NCBI GenBank assembly: GCA_050248795.1
Contig: JBFWRS010000008.1
Coordinates: forward strand, 35,136 to 99,135
DNA length: 64,000 bases
Source: CAZTDU01 sp050248795
Lineage (GTDB): Bacteria; Pseudomonadota; Gammaproteobacteria; Burkholderiales; SG8-39
Direction: 5' to 3'
How positions within the stretch are numbered: position 1 is the stretch's first letter; the number at the start of each line of letters is the position of its first letter. The notes under the pieces were generated by a model. The model was not told the DNA's origin, did not search any database, and was given only the letters and a program-made list of their open reading frames with translations. Below, in pieces: positions 26,385 to 34,291 of this stretch. The translations under genes and the position numbers were made by a program.

Positions 26385-26788
26385 TCCGCATCCGCGAACT
26401 GGACCACCTGGTGCTGCGCGTCGCCGACCTCGAAGCGATGCTGCAGTTCTACATGCAGGTGCTCGGCTGCACGCTGGAGCGCCGCCGCGACGACCTCGGC
26501 CTGGTGCAGTTGCGCGCCGGCGCGTCGCTGATCGACCTGGTGCCGGTGGACGGCAAGCTCGGACGCGCGGGCGGCGCGGCACCGGGCAGGGAGGGCCGCA
26601 ACCTCGACCACTTCTGCCTGCGCGTCGAGCCCTTCGACGAAGCCGCGATCCGCGCGCAGCTCGAGGCGGCGGGCGTCGCCGCGGGCGAGACCGCGCAGCG
26701 CTACGGCGCCGACGGCGAAGGCCCGTCGATCTACGTCACCGACCCCGAGGGCAACACCGTCGAACTCAAGGGCCCGCCCGTCGCCTGA
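26381..26788 (+). CDS. VOC superfamily (glyoxalase/dioxygenase-fold) protein
   Basis: 135 residues with paired beta-alpha-beta-beta-beta modules. Metal-ligand positions are visible as His9 in ELDHLVLRV, the histidine of NLDHFCLRV, and Glu in DPEGNTVELKG. Members include glyoxalase I, fosfomycin-resistance enzymes and extradiol dioxygenases. The specific reaction cannot be told. It is coupled to the macro-domain gene by an ATGA overlap. Its end overlaps the convergent gene by 23 bases. Confidence 0.87.
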   Translation: MIRIRELDHLVLRVADLEAMLQFYMQVLGCTLERRRDDLGLVQLRAGASLIDLVPVDGKLGRAGGAAPGREGRNLDHFCLRVEPFDEAAIRAQLEAAGVAAGETAQRYGADGEGPSIYVTDPEGNTVELKGPPVA

Positions 26789-27287
26789 AGCGCAGCAACG
26801 CGAGTACCGCCAGCCCGAGCAGGCCCGCGGCGACGCAGCCCCATTGCAGTGCCTCGACGCTGACCGCGCCCTGCCAGGGATTGCCCGGTACCAGCGGCCA
26901 CAGGGGATGCACGTCGACATGCATCACCGCGTCCAGCGCGAGGTGGCTCAGCGTGCCGAGGAAGGCGCCAGTCCATGCCGCGCCGCGGCCGATGGTGGCG
27001 TCCACGCCCAGCCAGCGCGCCTGCGCGGGCGAGAGCCGGCTGTTCCACAGGCGCAGCCCCCACTCGCAGGGCCGCCGCCCCAGCGTGGCGGCGACGATCG
27101 CGACGCCGACCGCACCCGGCAGCGTGTGCAGCCACGGATGCGCGGGGTCGCCAATGATGAAAAAGAGCGCGATCGGCTCCAGGTCGATCAGCACATTGGC
27201 GAGCGCAAACACCGTCCACGACACGCCTGCGGGCGCCGCGGCCTTGATGAGCGCGCCGGGACCGAAGTGGAAAGGCGTGATCGGCAT
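26766..27287 (-). CDS. Predicted multi-pass membrane protein, MPITPFHFGPG family
   Basis: 173 residues with four or five hydrophobic segments. The start MPITPFHFGPGALIKA and the internal FLGTLSHLALDAVMHVDVHPLW carry histidines and aspartates in membrane-edge positions. They recall the membrane-bound metal-dependent hydrolase superfamily of YdjM/DUF457 type. I recognise the pattern but no assigned function. It lies 23 bases downstream of the AraC gene and may be co-transcribed. Confidence 0.75.
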   Translation of the reverse strand: MPITPFHFGPGALIKAAAPAGVSWTVFALANVLIDLEPIALFFIIGDPAHPWLHTLPGAVGVAIVAATLGRRPCEWGLRLWNSRLSPAQARWLGVDATIGRGAAWTGAFLGTLSHLALDAVMHVDVHPLWPLVPGNPWQGAVSVEALQWGCVAAGLLGLAVLALLRFRRRAGP

Positions 27288-27310
27288 CGCTGCGCCGCGC
27301 CGGACGCAGC

Positions 27311-28249
27311 TCAGCGCCGGCGGAAATCGCCCGGCGCGCTGCCGTATGCCGCGCGGAACGCGCGGTAGAACGTGGAAACGTCGTTGAAGCCCACGGCGAG
27401 CGCGATGTCTGCCACGGTGCGCGTGCCCGGGCCGCGCAGCAGGCGGCGCGCCTCCTCGAGCCGGCGCCGCTGCAGCCAGGCGCCAAAGCTCTCGCCGCCC
27501 GACGCGAACAGCATGTGCAACTTGCGCACCGATAGGCCCAGTGCCGCGGCTACGCCGCCGGGCGTCAGCGATGCGTCGGTCAGGTGGCGCTCGGCGTGGC
27601 GCATCGCGCGGCGCAACGCCGCACGGCGCAGCGATTCGCGCCCGGCGTCCTGCAGCTCGGGCGCAATGCCGGCAGCGACTGCCACCAGGCGCACCAGGTG
27701 CTCGGCCACCGGCTCGGCAATGCGCGGGTCGATGCGCTCGCCCTCGGCGGCCATCGAGCCCAGGCAGGCCGCCAGCAGCGCGCACTCCGGCGTGTTGCGT
27801 TCGAGGTGGATCATCGGCAACGTGCCCGGCAGCGCGAGGTAGGCGTCCAGCCTGCGGCGCGGCACGCGCCAGATGCGGAACTCGAAGTCGCCCGACGCGC
27901 CGGTGGAGAACGGCACGTTCGGGTCGGCGAGCACGATGTCGCCGCGCAGCGCGAGCACGTGGCGATCCTCCTGCAGGAACCATGCGGCTTCGCCGACTTG
28001 CGAATAGACGTAGTAGGTGTCGCTCGGCGCACGGGCAATGTCCTCGCCGCGCCGCAGTACGCGGTGGCCCTCGCACTGCAGCTCGACCACGTCCAGACCG
28101 GCGATGCGCCGCGCCTGCATGGCGCCGCGAAAGCCGCTGCGGCCCTCGCGTTCAGGGGTGATCGCGTAGACGTGCTGGCAGCAGGCCTCGCGCCAGGAGG
28201 CGAACTGATCGCGCTCGGGCAGCGCTTCGCTGCGCCAGCTTGCCGTCAT
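27311..28249 (-). CDS. AraC family transcriptional regulator
   Basis: 312 residues. The N-terminal two thirds is the AraC-binding-like domain found in regulators of aromatic catabolism (FeaR/NphR-like). The C-terminal 100 residues hold two helix-turn-helix motifs, the second VADIALAVGFNDVSTFYRAF. GGAGGAGGGG 5 bases before the ATG at 28249 fixes the start. It is divergent from the Rieske oxygenase operon and probably activates it in response to the substrate or an intermediate. Confidence 0.92.
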   Translation of the reverse strand: MTASWRSEALPERDQFASWREACCQHVYAITPEREGRSGFRGAMQARRIAGLDVVELQCEGHRVLRRGEDIARAPSDTYYVYSQVGEAAWFLQEDRHVLALRGDIVLADPNVPFSTGASGDFEFRIWRVPRRRLDAYLALPGTLPMIHLERNTPECALLAACLGSMAAEGERIDPRIAEPVAEHLVRLVAVAAGIAPELQDAGRESLRRAALRRAMRHAERHLTDASLTPGGVAAALGLSVRKLHMLFASGGESFGAWLQRRRLEEARRLLRGPGTRTVADIALAVGFNDVSTFYRAFRAAYGSAPGDFRRR

Positions 28250-28290
28250 CGAGGCCCCTCCTCCACCTTTGCGCCAGTTGCCAGAGCGTC

Positions 28291-28350
28291 TTGCGCGCAA
28301 CGCCAAGACAGGGCGGTGGCAGGCGCGCAATCTGCCGCACGCAATATATA
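28291..28350 (+). promoter_or_regulatory. Candidate AraC-activated promoter of the aromatic operon
   Basis: GCGCGCAA occurs at 28293-28300 and again at 28323-28330, a 30-base period of about three helical turns. The first copy lies within the perfect palindrome TTGCGCGCAA (28291-28300). TATATA (28345-28350) is a likely -10 with no matching -35, as expected for an activator-dependent promoter. The assignment is inferred. Confidence 0.45.
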
Positions 28351-28394
28351 GCACACGGGGTGGGACGAGGAATGCAGGACAGGGAGGCAAGAGC

Positions 28395-29546
28395 ATGAAT
28401 GCGCCATTGGTGGATGCGTCTGTGCTGGACCGCGTCAAGGGCTGGCGCCCGTACGTGGAAGCGAAGCTCGGGTTCCGCAACCACTGGTATCCGGCAATGT
28501 TCTCGCACGAGCTGGAGGAAGGCAGGCCGGTGGAGGCGACGCTGCTGGGAGAGAGCATCCTCGTCAACCGCGTCGACGGGGTCGCCTGCGCGATCCGCAA
28601 CCGCTGCCTGCACCGCGGCGTGAAGTTCTCCAGGCGCCTGGAGTGCTACAGGAAGGGCACGATCACGTGCTGGTACCACGCCTTCACCTACGACTGGCGC
28701 GACGGGCAGCTGGTGGACATCATCACCAACCCGACCAGCGCGCTGATCGGCAAGCACCACATCCAGACCTATCCGGTGCTCGAGGCAAAGGGCCTGGTGT
28801 TCATCTTCGTCGGCCACGAGACGCCGCCGGACCTGTCCGCCGACGTGCCGCCCGGGTTCCTCGACGAGGGCCGGGCGATCCACGGCAAGCGCCGCATGGT
28901 GAAGAGCAACTGGCGCCTCGGCGTGGAAAACGGCTTTGATGCCAGCCACATCTTCATCCACAAGGGCTCGCCGCTGTGCGCCGGCAACGATATCGCGCTG
29001 CCGCTGGGGTTCGCGCCTACCAATCCGGGCACCGGCACGCGGCCTTCGATCGGCGAGCCCGGTCCGGTGGGACTCTACGACCTGCTCGGCGAGAGCGCGA
29101 TCCCGGTGTTCGAAGGCACGCTGGGCGGCGAGCCGGTGCTCGAAGGCCATTTCGGCGAGAAGCGCGTCGCCGACAACATCTCGATCTGGCTGCCCGGCGT
29201 GCTGAAGGTCGACCCCTGGCCGCAGGAGGGCATGAACCAGTTCGAGTGGTACGTGCCGGTCGACGCGAACACGCACATCTACCTGCAGACGCTCGGTCGC
29301 ATGACTGCGAACGAAGCCGAGGCCGCGGCGTTCCGGCAGGAGGTGGAGGACAAGTGGATCTCGCTTGCGCTGGACGGCTTCAACGACGACGACGTGTGGG
29401 CGCGCGAAGCCACCGAGGAGTTCTACGGCGACCGCGACCGCGGCTGGGTCGAGGAACGCCTGTTCGAGGCCGACATCGCGATCGTCGAATGGCGGCGCCT
29501 GGCGAGCAGGCATAACCGCGGCATCCAGAAACCCGAGTACCTGTGA
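28395..29546 (+). CDS. Rieske oxygenase terminal component, carbazole 1,9a-dioxygenase (CarAa)-like
   Basis: 383 residues, nearly the 384 of CarAa. The Rieske ligands are Cys71, His73, Cys92 and His95. The iron site is Asp182, His185 and His189 in FDASHIFIHK, with a third ligand in the NDDD run at 331-333. Many CarAa stretches recur from memory: KLGFRNHWYP, TNPTSA.IG, KSNWRL.VENGFD.SHI.IHK and DISIWLPGVLKV in near-identical form. CarAa attacks carbazole angularly at the carbon next to nitrogen. A related bicyclic or N-heteroaromatic substrate is likely, though the exact one is unproven. It is the first gene of the operon. Confidence 0.88.
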   Translation: MNAPLVDASVLDRVKGWRPYVEAKLGFRNHWYPAMFSHELEEGRPVEATLLGESILVNRVDGVACAIRNRCLHRGVKFSRRLECYRKGTITCWYHAFTYDWRDGQLVDIITNPTSALIGKHHIQTYPVLEAKGLVFIFVGHETPPDLSADVPPGFLDEGRAIHGKRRMVKSNWRLGVENGFDASHIFIHKGSPLCAGNDIALPLGFAPTNPGTGTRPSIGEPGPVGLYDLLGESAIPVFEGTLGGEPVLEGHFGEKRVADNISIWLPGVLKVDPWPQEGMNQFEWYVPVDANTHIYLQTLGRMTANEAEAAAFRQEVEDKWISLALDGFNDDDVWAREATEEFYGDRDRGWVEERLFEADIAIVEWRRLASRHNRGIQKPEYL

Positions 29547-29553
29547 GGCGGCA

Positions 29554-29823
29554 ATGGCGCGATACGCGGTGAACCGGCTGGTGCAGGAGCTCTACCGCAG
29601 GCCCGGGCTGCTCGAGCGCTTCCGCGCCGAGCGGCAGGCCGTGTACGAGGAGTACGGCCTGGATGCCGCCGAGCGCGCCGCGCTCGACGAAGGCACGCCC
29701 CCTGCGCTCACCGCGGCCGGCGTGCATCCGATCCTGCAGATGCACTACCTGCTGGCCAGCAACCCCGAGGTGGCGAAGCTGATCACGGTGAACGCGTACC
29801 GCGGCGCCGCGGAGAGCGCCTGA
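29554..29823 (+). CDS. Extradiol dioxygenase small subunit (LigA/CarBa type)
   Basis: 89 residues, helical, matching the LigA alpha-subunit fold of protocatechuate 4,5-dioxygenase and the CarBa structural subunit. The signature region is a YxxNRLVQELYRRPGLLERF-like start and HPILQMHYLL near 63. A GAGG lies 5 bases before the ATG. It lacks catalytic residues itself and is expected to form a tetramer with the large subunit encoded next. Stop and start overlap by one base. Confidence 0.88.
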   Translation: MARYAVNRLVQELYRRPGLLERFRAERQAVYEEYGLDAAERAALDEGTPPALTAAGVHPILQMHYLLASNPEVAKLITVNAYRGAAESA

Positions 29824-30635
29824 TGGGACGGCTCGTCGCCGCGGGTGCGTGCTCGCACATCCTGATGTCGCCGCAGGGCGTGGAGGCGCGCGCGCAGGCG
29901 ATCGTCGCCGGCATCCGCGAGGTCGGTCGCCGCATCCTCGCGCAGAAGCCAGACCTGGTGGTGGTGGTGAGCAGCGACCACATGTTCAACGTCAACATGA
30001 GCCTGCAGGCGCCTTTCTGCGTCGGCGTGTCGGACGAGTACACGCCGTTCGGCGACATGGACATCCCGCGAACGCCGCGCCCCGGGCACCGGGCATTTGC
30101 GGAGGCCTTCGTCGCGCATGCGGCGCGGCGCGGCTTCGACCTCGCGAAGGCCGAGGAACTTCGTCCGGACCACGGCGTCGCGCTGCCGATGATGCTGATC
30201 GACCCGGCAGGCGGCGTGCCCATCGTGCCGCTGCTGGTGAACATCAACATGGAGCCGGCGCCCTCGCCGGCGCGCTGCCACGCGCTGGGCGGTGTGCTGC
30301 GCGAGGCGATCGACCGGCAACGCCCGGATGGCGAGCGCGTCGCGGTGCTCGCCACCGGCGGGCTGTCGCACTGGCTCAACATCGAACGCCACGGCGAAGT
30401 GTCGGAAGCCTTCGACCGCGAGGTGCTCGGCAGCCTCGCACGCGGTCACCCGGAGGGGCTGGCGCGGCTGACGGCGGAGAGAATCGTCGCCGAAGGCGGC
30501 AACGGCGGACTGGAGATCGTCAACTGGCTCGTGATGGCCGGCGCGGCGCCGGGCTGGAAGGGCGAGATCGTCTATTACGAGCCGATGCCGGAGTGGTTCA
30601 CCGGCATGGGCGGGCTGGAGCTTCGCGCCGCATGA
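29823..30635 (+). CDS. Class III extradiol ring-cleavage dioxygenase, catalytic subunit (LigB/CarBb type)
   Basis: 270 residues of the LigB superfamily. Metal ligands are expected at His12 (ACSHILMS) and in VVVSSDHMFN near 55, with a glutamate near the C-terminus (GLEIVNWLVMAGA). GGLSHWLN near 181 is the catalytic histidine region. In carbazole degraders this enzyme opens the ring of 2'-aminobiphenyl-2,3-diol. It is coupled to its small subunit and overlaps the hydrolase (ATGA). Confidence 0.9.
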   Translation: MGRLVAAGACSHILMSPQGVEARAQAIVAGIREVGRRILAQKPDLVVVVSSDHMFNVNMSLQAPFCVGVSDEYTPFGDMDIPRTPRPGHRAFAEAFVAHAARRGFDLAKAEELRPDHGVALPMMLIDPAGGVPIVPLLVNINMEPAPSPARCHALGGVLREAIDRQRPDGERVAVLATGGLSHWLNIERHGEVSEAFDREVLGSLARGHPEGLARLTAERIVAEGGNGGLEIVNWLVMAGAAPGWKGEIVYYEPMPEWFTGMGGLELRAA

Positions 30636-31453
30636 ACGCCTGCGCCTCGAAGTTCGTCGACGCCGGCGGCCTGCGTACCCACTACCTGGAGGCGGGCGCG
30701 GGGGAACCGCTGGTGCTGATACACGGCGGCGGCGCCGGCGCCGACAGCATCGGCAACTGGCGCGGCTCGATCGACAGGTTCGCCGCGCACTTTCGCGTGC
30801 TGGCGCCGGACATGGTCGGCTTTGGCGGCACGGCAAAGCCGGCGCCCGCCGCGTTCACCTACTCGCAGGATGCGCGCGTCGCGCACCTGACGGCGTTTCT
30901 CGACGCGCTCGGCATCGCGCGCGCCTCGTTCATCGGCAATTCCATGGGCGGCGCCACCGCGCTCGGGCTCGCCGCTACCCTGCCGCAGCGCGTGGAGCGC
31001 CTGGTGCTGATGGGCAGCGCCGGACTGAACACCAGCATCCACCCCGACCTGCTGCCGGTGCTGAACTACGACTTCACGCGCGAGGGCATGCAGCGGCTGG
31101 TGCGCGCCCTGGTGAACGCACGCTTCGAGATCGACGACGCGCTGATCGACTACCGGCTGGCGAAATCGCTGGACCCCGATACCCGCGCCGCCTACGCCGC
31201 CACCATGCAGTGGATCCGCGAACAAGGCGGGCTCTACTACCCGGCGGAGACGATCGCGCGCGTCGCCTGCCCGACGCTGGTGGTGAACGGCAAGGAAGAC
31301 AAGGTGGTGCCGCTGGCGAACGCCTACCGCTTCCTCGAACTGATCCCGGACTCCTGGGGCTGGATCGTGCCGCACTGCGGGCACTGGGCGATGATCGAGC
31401 ATCCGGCCGAGTTCGCGCGAGCGTGTCTCGCTTTCCTGCAGCCGCAGGCATGA
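30632..31453 (+). CDS. Meta-cleavage product hydrolase (BphD/CarC-like alpha/beta hydrolase)
   Basis: 273 residues, alpha/beta-hydrolase fold. HGGGAGADS at 31-39 forms the oxyanion region. The triad is Ser104 (IGNSMGGATA), Asp223 (GKEDKVVP) and His251 (CGHWAMIEHP). MCP hydrolases split the C-C bond of the ring-cleavage product. In the carbazole route this gives anthranilate and 2-hydroxypenta-2,4-dienoate. ATGA overlaps on both sides make it part of a tightly coupled operon. Confidence 0.92.
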   Translation: MNACASKFVDAGGLRTHYLEAGAGEPLVLIHGGGAGADSIGNWRGSIDRFAAHFRVLAPDMVGFGGTAKPAPAAFTYSQDARVAHLTAFLDALGIARASFIGNSMGGATALGLAATLPQRVERLVLMGSAGLNTSIHPDLLPVLNYDFTREGMQRLVRALVNARFEIDDALIDYRLAKSLDPDTRAAYAATMQWIREQGGLYYPAETIARVACPTLVVNGKEDKVVPLANAYRFLELIPDSWGWIVPHCGHWAMIEHPAEFARACLAFLQPQA

Positions 31454-31782
31454 GCGGACCGACGCCGGTGCTGGAGCAATTGTGCGAGGACTGGGAGGTG
31501 GAGCCCGGCAGCGCGAGGCGGATCGTGCTGCGAGGGCGCGCACTCGCGGTATTCAACGTCGGCGGCAGCTTCCATGTCACCGACGACACCTGCACCCACG
31601 GCTTCGCGTCGCTCGCCGAGGGCACGCTGGAGGGCCACGTGGTCACCTGCCCCTGGCACGGCGGCGCCTTCGACGTGCGCTCGGGCGCACCGGTGGCCGC
31701 GCCGTGCACCGAAGCACTCGCCGTGCACCCCTGCCGCGCGCGCGAGGGCGCGATCTGGGTCGAACTTCCCGCACCGGACTGA
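31450..31782 (+). CDS. Rieske-type [2Fe-2S] ferredoxin (CarAc/BphF-like)
   Basis: 110 residues with one Rieske site: Cys48, His50, Cys67 and His70 in CTHG and CPWHG. Such ferredoxins carry electrons from a reductase to the terminal oxygenase, here most likely the CarAa-like protein. The reductase is not encoded in the window, so a host ferredoxin reductase must serve or the gene lies elsewhere. Its ATG overlaps the hydrolase stop. Confidence 0.92.
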   Translation: MSGPTPVLEQLCEDWEVEPGSARRIVLRGRALAVFNVGGSFHVTDDTCTHGFASLAEGTLEGHVVTCPWHGGAFDVRSGAPVAAPCTEALAVHPCRAREGAIWVELPAPD

Positions 31783-31792
31783 GGAGGAACGC

Positions 31793-32101
31793 ATGCCCAC
31801 ACTGCAAGCCATCACCGATCGCGTCAGCGGCGCCGTCGGCGCCGAATCCGGCGTCGATGCCCGCATCAAGTTCAACTTCGGCAACGACGGCTTTCTCTTC
31901 ATCGACGGCAAGTCGGCGCCCAACCGCGTCCACAACACGGACGAGGACTCCGACATCACCATCACGGTGTCGATGGAGAACTTCGAGCGCATCATCGACA
32001 AGAAGCTCAACCCCAAGTTCGCGCTGATGACCGGCAAGATGAGGTTGAAGGGCGACATCCGCATCGCCATGCGCCTGGACAAGGTATTCGGGCTCGAGTG
32101 A
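31793..32101 (+). CDS. SCP2 sterol-binding domain protein
   Basis: 102 residues forming one SCP2-like lipid-binding domain: RIKFNFGNDGFLFIDGKS, then ITVSMENFERIIDKKLNPK and MTGKMRLKGDIRIAMRLD. SCP2 domains bind hydrophobic ligands, often fatty acyl chains. A GAGGAGG site precedes the ATG. Its place in the middle of the operon suggests it carries or presents the hydrophobic aromatic substrate, but that is inference. The stop overlaps the hydratase start (GTGA). Confidence 0.88.
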   Translation: MPTLQAITDRVSGAVGAESGVDARIKFNFGNDGFLFIDGKSAPNRVHNTDEDSDITITVSMENFERIIDKKLNPKFALMTGKMRLKGDIRIAMRLDKVFGLE

Positions 32102-32901
32102 ACAAGGTGAGCGAGGTGGGCGACGCGATCGCGAAAGCCGCCGCGCGCCTGGCCCAGGCGCAGGCGGCGCGCCAGCCTTGCGCACCGGTGAGGGAGCTGA
32201 TCGGCGCGGACGACCTCGCCGCCGCCTATGCGGTGCAGGAGGCCGGCACGCGCGCGCGCCTTGCCGCGGGCGGGCGGCTCTCCGGCCGCAAGATCGGACT
32301 GACCTCGGCCGCGGTGCAGAAGCAACTCGGCGTATCGCAGCCGGACTACGGCATGCTGTTCGCCGACATGGAGGTGCCCGACGGCGGCTGCGTGCCGGCC
32401 ACGCGCCTGCTGCAGCCGCGCGCCGAAGCGGAGATCGCGTTCGTGCTCGGCCGCGACCTCGACGCCGCGCCGCACGCCCAGGCCGCGCTGCTGCGCGCCA
32501 TCGACTACGCGGTATGCGCGATCGAGATCGTCGACTCGCGCATCGCAAACTGGGACATCGGCATCGCCGACACCATCGCGGACAATGCCTCGTCGGGGTT
32601 GTACGTGCTGGGAACCCGGCCGCGGCGCCCGCACGACCTGGACCTGCTGCTGTGCGGCATGGTGGCGCGCAGGAACGGCGCGATCGTTGCCACCGGCGCC
32701 GGCGCCGCCTGCCTGGGCAATCCACTGTCGGCTGCGGCGTGGCTCGCCGACACCATGGCGGCGGCGGGACGGCCGCTGGGCGCGGGCGACGTCATCCTTT
32801 CGGGCGCGCTCGGCGCCATGGTCCCGGTGTCTGCAGGCGACGTGTTCGAAGCGCAGATCCAGGGCCTGGGTTCGGTGCGCGTGGCGTTCGGCAGGGCCTG
32901 A
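32098..32901 (+). CDS. 2-hydroxypenta-2,4-dienoate hydratase (MhpD/BphH/CarD-like)
   Basis: 267 residues of the hydratase/decarboxylase family. Recognisable stretches are GRKIGLTSAAVQKQLGV near 62, EAEIAFVLGRDL near 110 with the metal-ligating glutamates, and AIEIVDSRI near 141. It would hydrate the dienoate released by the hydrolase to 4-hydroxy-2-oxovalerate. The aldolase and aldehyde dehydrogenase that normally follow are absent. The start is GTG at 32098, overlapping the SCP2 stop. Confidence 0.9.
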   Translation: MNKVSEVGDAIAKAAARLAQAQAARQPCAPVRELIGADDLAAAYAVQEAGTRARLAAGGRLSGRKIGLTSAAVQKQLGVSQPDYGMLFADMEVPDGGCVPATRLLQPRAEAEIAFVLGRDLDAAPHAQAALLRAIDYAVCAIEIVDSRIANWDIGIADTIADNASSGLYVLGTRPRRPHDLDLLLCGMVARRNGAIVATGAGAACLGNPLSAAAWLADTMAAAGRPLGAGDVILSGALGAMVPVSAGDVFEAQIQGLGSVRVAFGRA

Positions 32902-32942
32902 ACGCAGCCAGCGCGGCGGCGCCGCGCGATCCACTGGAGGGT

Positions 32943-32948
32943 TAGAAT
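32943..32948 (+). promoter_or_regulatory. TAGAAT -10-like element before the second oxygenase
   Basis: TTAGAATCCTGCG sits 26 bases before the ATG of the second Rieske alpha subunit, with the GGAGG ribosome site between. It shares the motif seen before other genes in the window. It suggests a separate promoter for the alpha/beta pair. No convincing -35 was found. Confidence 0.4.
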
Positions 32949-32974
32949 CCTGCGACCCGAATCACGGAGGCCGC

Positions 32975-34291
32975 ATGATCGACCTGTCCAGTTGTGTCGA
33001 ACCCGATCGCGTACGGAAGGAGGTCTACACCGACGCGCAGATCTTCGATCTCGAGATGCAGCGCATCCACGAAACGGTGTGGATCTACTGCGGGCACGAA
33101 TCGCAGGTGCCGAAATCCGGCGACTACTACACCGTGCAGGTGGGGCGCCAGCCGATGATCATGGTGCGCGGCTCGGACGGGCGCGTGAACGTGCTGTACA
33201 ACCGCTGCCCGCACCGCGGCAACATGATCTGCGGCGACCGCCATGGCAATACCGGCGACCAGTTCCGCTGCTCGTACCATGCGTGGACCTTCCACCATGA
33301 CGGGAAACTCAAGAACATCCCGATGATGGAGGCGGGCTACCAGGGCACGCGCTTCACGCGCAGCAACCCGGACTGCAACATGAAGCAGGCGGCGCGCGTG
33401 GAGAGCTACCGCGGCTTCGTCTTTGCCAGCCTGGCGAAGGACGGCCCGACGCTGAAGGAATTCCTCGGCGCGTCGATCGTCGCGTTCGACGACATGTGCG
33501 ACCGCGCCCCCGACGGCGAAGTGGAAATCGTACCGAACTGCTTCCGCGTCGTCCAGCACTCGAACTGGAAGCTGTTCATGGAGAACCAGATCGACGCGCT
33601 GCATCCGTCGGTGACGCACCAGTCCACGGGGCGTGCCGCGCACGAGGTCGAGAAGGTGCTGGCGAAGAAGGCGAAGAACGGCGCGGTGCCGCTGTCCTAC
33701 CACATGCTGTCTGCGTTCGCGACGGTGACCATCGACAAGTGGGACAACTTCCAGACCATCAACTACCCCTACGGCCACTGCATCCTCACCGGCTACATGG
33801 GCCTGCGGCCGCAGGACCCGGACACGCTCGCGTACGACAGGATCATGATCCAGAAGTACGGCAAGAAGCGCTTCGAGGAAATCGTCGGCGTCAACATACA
33901 CCACGTACTGGTGTACCCGGGGCTGTCGGTGCAGTCGCCGCTGCAGCAACTGCGCGCGGTGCGGCCGCTGGGCGTGGATCGCACGCTCACCGAGATCTGG
34001 CATTTCCGCCTGAAGGGCGCGCCAGAGGCGATCTACCGCAGGTCGCTCGCCTACTACAACCTGGTGAACTCGCCGGCGACGCTCATAAACGCCGACGACC
34101 TGGAGAATTTCTGGAAGTGCCACCAGGGGCTCGCCTCGGAAGGCGGCGACTGGGTCAGCTTCGCGCGCCACCACGGCCGCGACATCGAGAAGGACGGCGT
34201 GGTCGAGTCCGGCCCCAACATGGGCACGTCGGAGGCGCCGATGCGCAACCAGATGAAGGCCTGGGCGCAGTACATGGGGGCGGCACGGTGA
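32975..34291 (+). CDS. Aromatic-ring-hydroxylating dioxygenase alpha subunit (second system)
   Basis: 438 residues. Rieske ligands are Cys78, His80, Cys99 and His102. The mononuclear iron site is Asp207, His210 and His215 in IDALHPSVTH. Unlike the CarAa-like protein it is of the alpha/beta type, with its beta subunit next. By pattern it belongs near the benzoate/anthranilate/salicylate group. Anthranilate dioxygenation would fit the preceding pathway, but the substrate is not determinable by eye. The end overlaps the beta subunit (GTGA). Confidence 0.9.
   Translation: MIDLSSCVEPDRVRKEVYTDAQIFDLEMQRIHETVWIYCGHESQVPKSGDYYTVQVGRQPMIMVRGSDGRVNVLYNRCPHRGNMICGDRHGNTGDQFRCSYHAWTFHHDGKLKNIPMMEAGYQGTRFTRSNPDCNMKQAARVESYRGFVFASLAKDGPTLKEFLGASIVAFDDMCDRAPDGEVEIVPNCFRVVQHSNWKLFMENQIDALHPSVTHQSTGRAAHEVEKVLAKKAKNGAVPLSYHMLSAFATVTIDKWDNFQTINYPYGHCILTGYMGLRPQDPDTLAYDRIMIQKYGKKRFEEIVGVNIHHVLVYPGLSVQSPLQQLRAVRPLGVDRTLTEIWHFRLKGAPEAIYRRSLAYYNLVNSPATLINADDLENFWKCHQGLASEGGDWVSFARHHGRDIEKDGVVESGPNMGTSEAPMRNQMKAWAQYMGAAR

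Noticed and set aside
31793..32101. Treating the SCP2 gene as an alkylsulfatase or thiolase fragment
   Set aside because: It has its own ribosome site, start, complete domain and stop, so it is a whole gene.
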